Of a DNA stretch of 64,000 nucleotides, positions 1 through 8,243 are shown one piece after another; position 1 is the first letter of the stretch; each line of letters begins with the position of its first letter. The translations under genes were made by a program, and so were the position numbers. The stretch is from Cellulomonas aerilata. Lineage in GTDB: Bacteria; Actinomycetota; Actinomycetes; Actinomycetales; Cellulomonadaceae. The stretch spans positions 1 to 64,000 of the forward strand of contig NZ_BJYY01000010.1 of NCBI RefSeq assembly GCF_007991755.1, read 5' to 3'. The notes beneath the pieces were generated by a model. It searched no databases and was not told the DNA's origin. It saw nothing but the letters and a program-made list of their open reading frames with translations.

Positions 1-160
1 CGTCGCCCGCCAGTCCTTCGGGAAGGACGACGGGCTGCCGGCTGACCTGTTCCGCATCGACGGGACGCCGCAGCTCGTGCTCATCACCTGCGGAGGGACG
101 TTCGATCCACGGTCCGGGCACTACTCCGACAACGTCGTCACCTACGGCGTCCTCGCCTGA
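1..160 (+). CDS. class F sortase, C-terminal end (partial)
   Basis: Only the last 52 codons are in the window, read from base 2 to the TGA at 158-160. The translation carries the sortase signature LVLITCGG, containing the catalytic cysteine, followed by FDPRSGHYSDNVV, with the catalytic arginine a few residues later. This spacing and the GHYxDNVVxY ending are typical of class F sortases of high-GC Gram-positives, which act at the outer membrane face as transpeptidases or proteases on cell-wall proteins. The N-terminal membrane anchor and catalytic His lie outside the window. The secreted protein at 1245-4721 has no visible sorting signal, so it is not an obvious substrate. Confidence 0.85.
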   Translation, partial: VARQSFGKDDGLPADLFRIDGTPQLVLITCGGTFDPRSGHYSDNVVTYGVLA

Positions 161-250
161 CCGGACGCGGCGCCCGCAGTCCGGCCGACGGCGACCGGCG
201 CTTCGCGTCGCAGCCCGCAGGCGTGCGGCAGCCGCGCCGTCGGGTGGACC

Positions 251-766
251 TCAGCGGCCCAGTGCCGCGTCACGGGTCGGATGGACCTCGAACACCTGGT
301 TGAGCCGGGTGATCCGCAGGATCCTCAGCAGGCTGTCGGACGCCGCCACGAGCACGAGCCGCCCTCCGACGGACCGCAGCCTCTTGAGCGCCCCCACCAG
401 GACACCCAGCCCCGAGGACGAGATCGACACGACGTGGGTCAGGTCCACCACGACGTCGGTCTGCCCGGCCTCGAGGAGGTAGGCGAGCTCGGCTCGCAGG
501 TACCCGGCGTTGGCGATGTCGATCTCGCCCGCGAGCGCGATGACGACCCGGTCACGGGTGGCCACCGTGATGGCGAGCGCCTCCGCCCACGGGTCAGGCC
601 CGGGACGGTGGTCCGACTCGTCCCAGCGCGGTGGCCCGGACCTAAGTCCCCCGGCAGGCGACGGGCCGCCCGCGGCGGGGTCGGGGGCGCGACCGGTCGG
701 CCACGGAGCACTCACCAGGTCTGGGGTGGCGGGGAGCTGTGCCCGGGCCACATCGCGCGGTTCCAT
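251..766 (-). CDS. STAS-domain protein (anti-sigma factor antagonist-like)
   Basis: The 171-aa protein has a disordered Pro/Gly-rich N-terminus (about 65 residues) followed by one STAS domain (about residues 67-168). The domain shows the expected pattern: LAGEIDIANA, then VVVDLTHV, then SISSSGLGVLVGAL. In SpoIIAA/RsbV-type antagonists a kinase phosphorylates the Ser of a DSSG motif. Here the preceding Asp is replaced by Ser (SSSGL) but the phosphorylatable Ser is kept. No serine kinase or sigma factor gene is adjacent, so the partner is unknown. It converges with the sortase gene across about 90 bp in which no clear terminator is visible. Confidence 0.85.
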   Translation of the reverse strand: MEPRDVARAQLPATPDLVSAPWPTGRAPDPAAGGPSPAGGLRSGPPRWDESDHRPGPDPWAEALAITVATRDRVVIALAGEIDIANAGYLRAELAYLLEAGQTDVVVDLTHVVSISSSGLGVLVGALKRLRSVGGRLVLVAASDSLLRILRITRLNQVFEVHPTRDAALGR

Positions 767-1244
767 GGCCCAAGACCTACGGACCAGCCGTCAATGCGGT
801 GTGAACCGCTGTCACAGCGGACCGGACAGGACCGCTCCCCCGACGGCCGCCCGCGCCCGTGCGCGACCGCGTCAACAACCGTCAACAGCGCGCGGCAGCA
901 CGCTGTGCGGAAACCGGACGGCGGGACCTGCCGACGTCGTGCGGCCTCTCCCGGCCCACACCTGCGCAGCGGGCTCCGCGCCCCGGACGAACGCCCAGGT
1001 CAGGCCGCGCACCGCCCCTCCGGCGACGTGCCCGCGCCGGCCCGGCGGGCCCCGTCCGGCCCCGCTCCCCTGCCCTGCGACCACGCACTCGCGCACGCCG
1101 GAGCTCGCCCGTCGCGGCCGCACCGGTGCACTGCCGGCGAAACCACCTCGGCCCGACGTCGTTCACGGGCAGTTCACAGACGACGTCTGTCATGACGCCG
1201 TCCAGATTTCGTCACCACGGTCAAGACCCAGATGGAGTACTCAC
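767..1244. other. 478-bp divergent intergenic region
   Basis: This gap separates the divergently transcribed STAS gene and the large secreted-protein gene, so it should hold both promoters. No convincing protein-coding stretch is seen; open frames here lack conserved motifs. The only clear structure is a perfect 15-bp palindrome at 1176-1190. A GGAG ribosome binding site at 1234-1237 precedes the rightward gene. Confidence 0.6.
1176..1190. promoter_or_regulatory. perfect 15-bp palindrome upstream of secreted-protein gene
   Basis: ACAGACG, a central A, then CGTCTGT: seven base pairs either side of one base. It ends 54 bp before the ATG at 1245. The size and position suit a dimeric transcription-factor operator; the factor is not identifiable. 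Confidence 0.45.
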
Positions 1245-4200
1245 ATGCGCAAGGTGACAGGTTCGACGACGAGCCCAGCCGTCGCGCCCCCCGCGGCCGG
1301 CAGGTCGCGCCGGCTCGGGGTGGCGGGGCTCGGTGCCGTCATGGCGCTCGGGACCCTCCCGGCCGTCACGGGCCTCGGCACGGCGGCTCACGCCGCGGTG
1401 ACGATCGGCTCGAACATCAGCGTCTTCCCCAACCGCGACATGGTCGTCGCCGTGGGCTACGAGCCCGGGGAGCAGCTGCTCGTCGAGGTGCTGCGTGGCG
1501 GGGCGGTCATCGGCACGACGCAGGGCCCCGCGGTCGAGACGCCGGAGGGCGTCGGCCTCGAGGTCAACCACGGGCCCCTCGGGGCGCCGCTGCCCGGCGA
1601 CTGCTGGACTGGCTTCACCCCCGACATCATCGGCGGAGACGTCATCCGCGTGACGGCCGTCGGCCGCCCCGATGCGCCCGCCGACACCATGACGGTCCAG
1701 GACGTCGCGTTTTCCGGAGCCCCGGTGCTGGAGGCCGACGGCAGCGTCAGCGTCAGCGGCACGGCGACCCCGGGCACCGACTTCGCCGTCGAGTTCCGGC
1801 GTGACAAGCCGGACCCCCGGTTCCGCCGCGGACCCTTCAACCCGGTCTTCGAGCCCGGCACCAATTCCTGGAAGGCCACCTTCCGGCCGACCGCCACCTC
1901 CGCCGAGGGACTCTCCGCGGAGCAGCAGAGGCTGATCGCCCTGAACGAGGCGTCGTGGCTGGCCGTCGCGGACGAGATCACCGAGACCACGCTCGCCGAG
2001 CTCGGTGAGCCCGGCGGCGTGGGTCCCGGCTGCAACGGCACCGCGGACCCGAACAGCCTGGTCGGCGGCCTGGAGCCCATCAACATCGCCAGCCCGGACG
2101 TGACGTTCTCCGGCACGGCCCGCGCCGGCGTCGCGGCGGTCAGCGTCACCGTCGGTGGCCTGGGCGCCCGGGACGCGGTGCTCGTGGTGGACCCGAACGG
2201 CGGCCCGAGCACGTGGACCCTGGCCGTCGCCAAGGCGGACCTCGCCACCCTGCCCGACGGCAACGTCGCCGTCACGCCGCGCTTCGACACCCTGGTGGGC
2301 GCCACCCGCACCGTGCTCAAGGACACCGTGGCGCCGCTGGCCCCCGTGCCGTCGGTCGCGCCGGGCACCTACTCCGCCACGCAGGCGGTCGCCCTGAACA
2401 AGCCCGCCGGTGAGGGGACGAGCAAGGTCTACTGGGAGATCGGCAACGCGGCCGTCCCGGACCCCGACGAGTTCAGCAACCTCTACAGCGGCCAGATCGC
2501 CGTCACGTCAACGCAGACCCTCAAGGGCCGGCTCATCGACGCCGCCGGCAACCCGGGCGCGGTGGGCTCCTTCGCCTACCGGATCGGCACCCCGCCGGCC
2601 GCGCCGACCGGTGTGACCGCCACGGAGAGCACCACGGCCGCCGGTGCCGCCGTCGTCCGCTGGAACCCGGCCGCCGGGGCGACCGGCTACAACGTCTACC
2701 GCAACGACCTGAAGGTGAACGCCGATCCGCTGCCGTCCACGGCCACGTCGTTCACCGACACCGCGGCCGGAACGGGCGACCACAGCTACGTCGTCCGCGC
2801 CGTGGAGGCCAACGGCATCGAGTCCGTCAACTCGAACGTCGCCTCGATGACGATCGCGGCGCCGGCCGTCCCGGCCGGGCTGCGCGCCACCCAGGGCGAC
2901 GCGCGGGTGACCCTGAACTGGACCGCCGCCACCGGGGTCGCGAACTACCGCGTCTACCGTGACGGCACCGCCCTCCCGACCCTGGTCGCCGGCTCGGCCT
3001 CCAGCTACATCAACACCGGCCTGACGAACGGCACCCTGTACGAGTACGCCATCACGGCGCTGGACGCCGGCGGCAACGAGTCCGCCCGCACCGGCATCGT
3101 GCAGGCCGTCCCGCAGGTGCCCGCCGACACGACGGCGCCGCCGGCTCCGTCGGTGAACCCGGCCACGGGCACCTACACCTCCGCGCAGACGGTGACGGCG
3201 ACCAACACCGAGGCGGGCGTCACGAACCGCTACACGGTCGGCACCGGCACCAGCGTCCCGGCCGACCCGACCACGGGCAGCACCGCCCTGCCGGCCGGCG
3301 GCCTTCCCGTCAGCGCCTCGTCGGTCGTCAAGGTCGCGTCGTTCGACGCGGCGACCAACCGCAGCACGGTCGTCACCCGCACCTACACCATCAACACCCC
3401 GCCGCCCGCCACCGGTCCCCGGACCCTGGTCATCGACGCCAACGCTGACGCGGGGGTCCGTCAGGAGACCCCCACGGTCAACAACGGGACGGCGACCAGC
3501 CTGAAGGTGGACACCCAGGCCACCGACGGCAACACCGCGACCCGGGCGACCTCGTACGTTCGGTTCGCTGTCCCTGCCCTGGCTTCCGGCGAGTCCATCA
3601 CCGGGGCCACGCTCAGCCTCGACGTCACCAACTCCACGACGAACGGCCCGGCCATCTGGCGGACCGCGAGCACGTGGACCGAGACGACGATGACCTTCGC
3701 CACGGGCCAGCCGGCCCGGTCCGGCACCGCGGCCGTGGGCAACTTCGGCACCATGGCCGTCGGCCGGGTCAGCACCCCGGTCTCCGGCATCGCGGCCAAC
3801 AGCACGGTCTCGTTCCAGCTCGACCCCGAGGTCGTCGACGGCCTGGACTTCAGCTCGCGGGAGACCACCGCGCGGCCGCAGCTCACGCTGACGATCGGGA
3901 CCGGTGGCACCACGACGCCGGCACCGGCCCCCGACACCACCGCGCCCCCGGCGCCCACCGTCAACCCGGCGACGGGCACCTACACCGCGGCGCAGACGGT
4001 GACCGCCACCAACACCGAGGCGGGCGTCACGAACCGCTACACGATCGGCACCGGCACCACCGTCCCGGCCGACCCGACCACGGGCAGCACCGCCCTGCCG
4101 GCCGGCGGCCTTCCCGTCAGCAGCTCGTCGGTCGTCAAGGTCGCGTCGTTCGACGCGGCGACCAACCGCAGCACGGTCGTCACCCGCACCTACACCATCA

Positions 4201-4721
4201 ACACCCCGACGACCCCCACCACCAGGACGATCGTCGTCGACGCGACGGCCGACGCCTACGTCCGCCAGGACACGGCAACCACCAACTACGGCACCGCCTC
4301 CAACGGGACGACCCTCAACGTGGACAGCGAGTACACGGTGTCGACCCCGAACACCCGTACCGCCGGCTACCTCCGGTTCACCGTCCCGGCCCTGCAAGCC
4401 GGGGAGACCATCACCGCGGCCAGCGTCAGCCTCAACGTCACCAACGCCACGGTGAACGGACCGGCGCTCTGGCGGACGGGCACCACGTGGACCGAGAACA
4501 CGATGACCTGGGCCAGCGGCAGGCCGGCACGCAGCGGCACCACCGCGGCGGGCAACTTCACCAGCATGGCGGTGGGCCGGGTGAGCACGCCGGTGAGCGG
4601 GATCACCGCGCCCGGCACCGTGTCCTTCGAGCTCGACGCCGAAGACGTCGACGGGATGCAGTTCAGCTCCCGGGAGACCACCACCCTCCCGCAGCTGATC
4701 CTCACCATCCGGACCCCGTGA
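1245..4721 (+). CDS. secreted modular protein with FN3 and duplicated CHB_HEX/DNRLRE modules
   Basis: The 1158-aa protein starts with a Sec-type signal (Arg-rich N-region, hydrophobic core, cut near AHAA at about residue 48). The ATG at 1245 has a GGAG site 7 nt upstream. Residues about 50-330 are an uncharacterised N-terminal region, followed by Ig-like sequence. Two fibronectin type III domains lie at about 450-540 and 540-625. Then one module is present twice: a chitobiase C-terminal-like domain (TTAPPAP...NPATGTYT, about 627 and 896) followed by a DNRLRE/CBM96-type domain (ADAGVRQE and ADAYVRQD, about 725 and 993). DNRLRE domains resemble carbohydrate-binding modules, so an adhesive or polysaccharide-associated extracellular role is inferred. 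No LPXTG motif, C-terminal membrane segment or catalytic domain is recognised. Confidence 0.85.
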   Translation: MRKVTGSTTSPAVAPPAAGRSRRLGVAGLGAVMALGTLPAVTGLGTAAHAAVTIGSNISVFPNRDMVVAVGYEPGEQLLVEVLRGGAVIGTTQGPAVETPEGVGLEVNHGPLGAPLPGDCWTGFTPDIIGGDVIRVTAVGRPDAPADTMTVQDVAFSGAPVLEADGSVSVSGTATPGTDFAVEFRRDKPDPRFRRGPFNPVFEPGTNSWKATFRPTATSAEGLSAEQQRLIALNEASWLAVADEITETTLAELGEPGGVGPGCNGTADPNSLVGGLEPINIASPDVTFSGTARAGVAAVSVTVGGLGARDAVLVVDPNGGPSTWTLAVAKADLATLPDGNVAVTPRFDTLVGATRTVLKDTVAPLAPVPSVAPGTYSATQAVALNKPAGEGTSKVYWEIGNAAVPDPDEFSNLYSGQIAVTSTQTLKGRLIDAAGNPGAVGSFAYRIGTPPAAPTGVTATESTTAAGAAVVRWNPAAGATGYNVYRNDLKVNADPLPSTATSFTDTAAGTGDHSYVVRAVEANGIESVNSNVASMTIAAPAVPAGLRATQGDARVTLNWTAATGVANYRVYRDGTALPTLVAGSASSYINTGLTNGTLYEYAITALDAGGNESARTGIVQAVPQVPADTTAPPAPSVNPATGTYTSAQTVTATNTEAGVTNRYTVGTGTSVPADPTTGSTALPAGGLPVSASSVVKVASFDAATNRSTVVTRTYTINTPPPATGPRTLVIDANADAGVRQETPTVNNGTATSLKVDTQATDGNTATRATSYVRFAVPALASGESITGATLSLDVTNSTTNGPAIWRTASTWTETTMTFATGQPARSGTAAVGNFGTMAVGRVSTPVSGIAANSTVSFQLDPEVVDGLDFSSRETTARPQLTLTIGTGGTTTPAPAPDTTAPPAPTVNPATGTYTAAQTVTATNTEAGVTNRYTIGTGTTVPADPTTGSTALPAGGLPVSSSSVVKVASFDAATNRSTVVTRTYTINTPTTPTTRTIVVDATADAYVRQDTATTNYGTASNGTTLNVDSEYTVSTPNTRTAGYLRFTVPALQAGETITAASVSLNVTNATVNGPALWRTGTTWTENTMTWASGRPARSGTTAAGNFTSMAVGRVSTPVSGITAPGTVSFELDAEDVDGMQFSSRETTTLPQLILTIRTP
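3126..4721 (+). repeat. in-frame tandem duplication, period 807 bp
   Basis: Two copies (3126-3932 and 3933-4721) encode the CHB_HEX-like plus DNRLRE module. The sequence beginning GCCGACCCGACCACGGGCAG occurs at 3261 and again at 4068, exactly 807 bp (269 codons) apart. Identity is nearly perfect across about 150 bp there (roughly 3261-3410 versus 4068-4217) and much lower in the DNRLRE halves. The uneven identity suggests recent gene conversion or unequal exchange. Confidence 0.85.
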
Positions 4722-4760
4722 CGGGGCCCGCACCCAGGGCGACACCGCCCTGAACCACCG

Positions 4761-4795
4761 GCAGCGCCCCCGGGTCCTCGACCCGGGGGCGCTGC
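4761..4795. terminator. bidirectional hairpin terminator
   Basis: A perfect 16-bp stem (GCAGCGCCCCCGGGTC, 4761-4776, pairing with 4780-4795) with a 3-nt loop. It lies between the convergent secreted-protein gene (ends 4721) and the oxidoreductase gene (ends 4813). There is no T-run on either side, as is common for actinobacterial terminators. Confidence 0.8.
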
Positions 4796-4812
4796 CCTGC
4801 GTCGGCGCCGGA

Positions 4813-6045
4813 TCAGCCGGAGGCCAGCCGCCGCACCACCGCCGACGCCGTACGACGCCCGGACACCATCGCCCCCTGCACCGAGGCGGTGTCCCGGTGG
4901 TCCCCGCACACGAAGAGCCCGCCGCCCAGGTCCACGTCGCGCCGGACGACGAGCGGCGGCGGCTGCGCCGGCAGTGCCTCGGGGATCACGTGCCGGACGA
5001 CCCCGTGCAGGTCACCGGCGGCCAATCCGAGCATCTCCGCTGTCTGGCGGCGGACCACCCCCTCCTCCGGCACCCCGTCGAGGAGCAGCGTGGTGGCCTG
5101 CACGAGGTGCGAACCGGGCGGCGCCCACGACGGCGCGGCGGCGGACATCACCGCCGCGTTGACCACGGGGCCGCGCCGCCGGCCGTCCACGACGATCACC
5201 GCACCGACGGCGGGACGCTCCTGCGTCGCGTACCAGTCCGTGACCAGCCCGTTCATCGGCACCCGCGGGACGCCCACGAGCTCGTACGCCGCACGCGGGT
5301 CGGTCGCCACCACCACGGCACGGGTGGTCACCGCGCCTGCGGCGGTGCGGACCCGGTGCCCACCGGCGAGCGGCTCGATCCGCTCCACCCGGGTGTCCAG
5401 GACGAGGTCGGGGACGTGCCGGGCGAGCTGCTCGGGCAGCGCCGCGCTGCCGTCGGCGGGGATGCCCGGGGTGCCGAGCAGGAACGTGCGGGCCAGCAGC
5501 CGGACGAAGCGCGTCGACGTCGTCCGGCTGTCCTGGGCGAGCACGCCGGCCAGGAACGGCTCGAGCACCTCCCGCCGGATGCGGCCGTCGACGCCGGCAG
5601 CGGCGAGCGACTCCTCGAACGTGCTGTCGGGTCGGGTCAGCAGCCGCGGCACCGGCCCGAGCGCGGGGGCGGCCCACCGGGCGAGCGCGGCCAGCTCGCG
5701 CGGACGCAGGTAGCCGCTGCGCACGGTCCGCAGCGCGGCTCCGGGCGCCCTCCGCGGATCGGCGAGGACCGCCAGCCCGTCGTCGTGCCGTACCGCGACC
5801 CCGGGCAGGAACCGCTGCAGGTCGAGGTCGTCCAGGTCCACCCGCTCGCGCACCGCCGGGTAGGCCGGGTTGAGCACCTGGAACCCGCGGTCGACGGTGA
5901 ACCCGTCGACGCGGTCGGTGCGGACGCGTCCGCCGACGGCGTCACCGGCCTCGAGCACCCGTACGGCGACCCCGCGCTCCGCCAGGGTGCGTGCGCACTC
6001 CAGCCCGGCGAGCCCCGCACCGACCACCACCACGTCGCAGTCCAT
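4813..6045 (-). CDS. FAD-dependent amine oxidase/phytoene desaturase-like oxidoreductase
   Basis: A 410-aa flavoprotein. The N-terminus has the dinucleotide-binding motif [17 protein letters not shown], then [14 protein letters not shown] with the GGR(x)RT signature of the amine oxidase/phytoene desaturase/protoporphyrinogen oxidase superfamily. The C-terminus ([20 protein letters not shown], near 380-400) is the FAD-contacting segment that closes this fold. No carotenoid or haem biosynthesis genes are adjacent, so the substrate is unknown. The protein looks soluble and complete. It stands alone on the minus strand, opposite the small membrane-protein gene at 6166. Confidence 0.85.
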   Translation of the reverse strand: MDCDVVVVGAGLAGLECARTLAERGVAVRVLEAGDAVGGRVRTDRVDGFTVDRGFQVLNPAYPAVRERVDLDDLDLQRFLPGVAVRHDDGLAVLADPRRAPGAALRTVRSGYLRPRELAALARWAAPALGPVPRLLTRPDSTFEESLAAAGVDGRIRREVLEPFLAGVLAQDSRTTSTRFVRLLARTFLLGTPGIPADGSAALPEQLARHVPDLVLDTRVERIEPLAGGHRVRTAAGAVTTRAVVVATDPRAAYELVGVPRVPMNGLVTDWYATQERPAVGAVIVVDGRRRGPVVNAAVMSAAAPSWAPPGSHLVQATTLLLDGVPEEGVVRRQTAEMLGLAAGDLHGVVRHVIPEALPAQPPPLVVRRDVDLGGGLFVCGDHRDTASVQGAMVSGRRTASAVVRRLASG

Positions 6046-6165
6046 CGGTGCAGCGTAGGTCGGGCGCCGTCTGCCCGGCCCACCCGAGGGGCGCGCTCCC
6101 GCCGAGAGGGGCGGGGAGCGCGGCCCGCGGACCGGCGACCATCCGCGCCGTGGGATCGTGGTCGC

Positions 6166-6453
6166 ATGACCGATCCCGACTCCCCCACGCCTCCGCGCTC
6201 CGGGACCTCCGGACCCACGCCGGACGCCACGTCCCCCCGCGACGACGCCCCGGGCCCCGGCCAGGGCCTGCGGGACACCTGGTGGTGGTCGCCGACCCTC
6301 GCGCTCGTGGTCGGGCTCGTGGTGGTCGGCTACCAGCTGCCGTCGCTGCGCAGCCCCGAGCCGCTGTGGATCAGCTGGGTCGTGGCGGGCGTCGGTGCGG
6401 TCGTCGCGCTCGTCGGCCTGGCGCAGCTGCTGCGGGCGTACCGCTCCCGCTGA
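6166..6453 (+). CDS. small two-helix membrane protein, hypothetical
   Basis: The 95-aa product has a Pro/Ser/Asp-rich cytoplasmic-looking N-terminus of about 35 residues, then two hydrophobic segments ([17 protein letters not shown] and [17 protein letters not shown]) joined by a short PEPLW loop, and a basic tail (RAYRSR). The ATG at 6166 has no evident ribosome binding site. The layout resembles small actinobacterial membrane proteins of unknown function. It is divergent from the oxidoreductase gene, with 120 bp between the starts. Confidence 0.7.
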   Translation: MTDPDSPTPPRSGTSGPTPDATSPRDDAPGPGQGLRDTWWWSPTLALVVGLVVVGYQLPSLRSPEPLWISWVVAGVGAVVALVGLAQLLRAYRSR

Positions 6454-6498
6454 CCTCGCCCGTCGGTGCGGACGCTCGGCGCCTGGATCTCGGCCGGC

Positions 6499-6654
6499 TC
6501 AGCGCTCCACACCCGGGTCGGGGACGGCGCGGGCCGCGTCGGCGACCTCCTCCTCCGGCCGGGGCGGGATCGTCTCGTCGTCCTCGAGGACCGGGACGTC
6601 GTCGTGCGCGGGGTGCGCGTGCGGGGCACGCTCGTGCGAGGGCTGCTCGGACAT
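6499..6654 (-). CDS. small acidic hypothetical protein (51 aa)
   Basis: A 51-residue protein (MSEQPSHERAPHAHPAHDDV...) with a His-rich first half and an acidic second half (LEDDETIPPRPEEEV). It is supported by a textbook AGGAGG site 4 nt before its ATG at 6654, and by reading toward the small gene ending at 6453. No domain is recognised; it looks intrinsically disordered. Confidence 0.65.
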   Translation of the reverse strand: MSEQPSHERAPHAHPAHDDVPVLEDDETIPPRPEEEVADAARAVPDPGVER

Positions 6655-6832
6655 CGGACCTCCTGGGGGTGGGGACGCGCCGCTGCGGGCGCCGGACGAC
6701 GCGGTGGCCTCGTGGCCGAACGGGTGATTATGGCGCGGCCCGCGCGTATGTTGCATCCGGGAACGGGCCCGCTCCTTACGCTGGAGCGTCGCCGAACCCG
6801 GCCCCCCGAACGTCCTGAGGAGTGAAGAACGC

Positions 6833-7447
6833 GTGCTCGAAGGTAGCCCCTGCGCCGTGCTGGTGGACGACGAGGAGGTCGCCCACGGCGTCGTCAGCGC
6901 GGACAGCGGCCTCTCCCTGGACGTGCGGATCGCCGAGGGCACCCACCGCGTCCCCGGGCCGGGCGAGCGGATCGTCCTGCGCACGTTCGAGGAGATCCGG
7001 GGCCGGCGCGACTACGCCGTCGTCGTCCGGACCCTGTCCGACACCGCCCTGGTGCTGGACGAGCTGGAGCTGCTGTCCGCCTACCAGCAGCGCGCGATCG
7101 TCCGCGTCGGAACCGACCTGCCCGTCACGCTCGAGTACGAGGTGGTCGACGACCGTCCCGTGGACCTCGACCCGCCGGTCCAGGCCGGCATCATCGACCT
7201 GAGCGCGACCGGCGTCCGGCTCCACTGCAACGCCCCGCTGCGCGAGGGTCAGCGCCTCGGGTTCCAGCTGCGCACCGACTTCGACGAGCTCCCGCTGGTG
7301 GCCGAGGTGCTGCGGCGCGAGGAGGCGCCCACCGGGTACCGCTACGGCTGCCGGCTGGTCGGCACCACGCAGCGCGAGGCCGACGCCCTGCACCGCTACG
7401 TGCTCAGCGAGCAGATCGCCCAGCGGTTCCGCCTCGGCGACGTCTGA
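6833..7447 (+). CDS. PilZ-domain c-di-GMP-binding protein (YcgR-like)
   Basis: A 204-aa protein with an N-terminal YcgR-N-like beta domain (about 1-90) and a C-terminal PilZ domain (about 90-195). PilZ binding elements are present: a basic QQRAIVRV segment for RxxxR, and DLSATGVRL matching (D/N)xSxxG. Such proteins bind cyclic di-GMP and modulate motility or envelope processes. GTG at 6833 is chosen because GAGGAG lies about 10 nt upstream. A possible promoter (TTGCAT at 6751, TACGCT at 6777, rather long 20-nt spacing) precedes it. The PAS-GGDEF-EAL protein at 60.5 kb could be part of the same signalling network. Confidence 0.88.
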   Translation: MLEGSPCAVLVDDEEVAHGVVSADSGLSLDVRIAEGTHRVPGPGERIVLRTFEEIRGRRDYAVVVRTLSDTALVLDELELLSAYQQRAIVRVGTDLPVTLEYEVVDDRPVDLDPPVQAGIIDLSATGVRLHCNAPLREGQRLGFQLRTDFDELPLVAEVLRREEAPTGYRYGCRLVGTTQREADALHRYVLSEQIAQRFRLGDV

Positions 7448-7460
7448 GACCAGGCGCTCC

Positions 7461-7499
7461 GACGCCGGGTGCCCGTCGCCGTGACGGGCACCCGGCGTC
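7461..7499. terminator. bidirectional hairpin terminator
   Basis: A perfect 17-bp stem (GACGCCGGGTGCCCGTC at 7461-7477, complement at 7483-7499) with a 5-nt loop. It sits between the convergent PilZ and metallo-hydrolase genes and has no T-tract. Confidence 0.8.
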
Positions 7500-7515
7500 G
7501 TGCCGTGCGCTGCGC

Positions 7516-8172
7516 TCAGCCGACGGTGACGGTCTCCCCCGGCTGCGGCCGGACGTACTCCGTGCCGCCGGTCCCCGGGCCCTGCGGGCCGAGCAGCCGG
7601 TCGACGAGGCCCTTGCCGCCGTCGGTGTAGATCGCGTCGTGGATCGGGACGGCCCGGCGCGCCGCCGCCGCGCGCACGTAGTCGATCGCCTCGGCGACCT
7701 TCATCCACGGCCCGGCGACGGGCACGAGCAGCACGTCGACCTCGGCGTCGGGCAGCGTGAAGGAGTCGCCGGGGTGCAGCAGGACGCCGTCGACGAGGTA
7801 CCCGACGTTGGCGGCCTGCGGCACGTCGGGGTGGATGACGGCGTGCGTGCCGCCGACGACGTCGACCGCGAAGCCGGCGACGTCCACGTGGTCCCCGGGC
7901 GCGGCGGCGTGCACCCGGTCCGCGAGGGAGTCGTCGTCGCCGACGATCGCGGCCGCCACGCCCTCGGGGGCCCAGACCGCCAGGTCCGGGCGTCCCACGA
8001 GCGCGGCTCGCAGCTCGTCCGGGACGACGTGGTCGACGTGCTCGTGGGTGATCAGGACGGCGTCGGCGCCCTCGAGCGCCTCGGTGGCGCTGAACGCGCC
8101 CGGGTCGATGACGAGCCGCGAGCCGTCCTTGTCCAGGCGGACGCACGCGTGCCCCAGCAGGGTGAGATCCAT
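7516..8172 (-). CDS. MBL-fold metal-dependent hydrolase
   Basis: A 218-aa metallo-beta-lactamase-fold protein. LTLLGHACVRL at the N-terminus and ITHEHVDHVVP give the HxHxDH metal-binding motif; a later His (VGGTHAVIH) and HPGDS supply further ligands. The size and GHACVRL start resemble the UPF0173/YtkL-like branch of Zn-dependent hydrolases, whose substrates are mostly unknown. The ATG at 8172 is preferred over the GTG 9 nt upstream because an AGGGTGG stretch is better spaced from it. It reads in the same direction as the pyruvate carboxylase gene that ends 70 bp downstream on the plus-strand scale; no operon is implied. Confidence 0.85.
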   Translation of the reverse strand: MDLTLLGHACVRLDKDGSRLVIDPGAFSATEALEGADAVLITHEHVDHVVPDELRAALVGRPDLAVWAPEGVAAAIVGDDDSLADRVHAAAPGDHVDVAGFAVDVVGGTHAVIHPDVPQAANVGYLVDGVLLHPGDSFTLPDAEVDVLLVPVAGPWMKVAEAIDYVRAAAARRAVPIHDAIYTDGGKGLVDRLLGPQGPGTGGTEYVRPQPGETVTVG

Positions 8173-8243
8173 GGCACCCACCCTGCCACGCGGGCGCGTC
8201 GGCTACCTGCGCAGACGTCCCCGACGGGCCGCGGCCGGGCCGG

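Noticed and set aside
1245-4721. Sortase substrate encoded next to the sortase gene
   Set aside because: The protein ends in LTIRTP with no LPXTG-like motif, hydrophobic segment or basic tail.
2508-4745. Long minus-strand open frame inside the secreted modular protein gene
   Set aside because: It is a repeat-driven shadow of the FN3/DNRLRE coding region; no start signal or domain.
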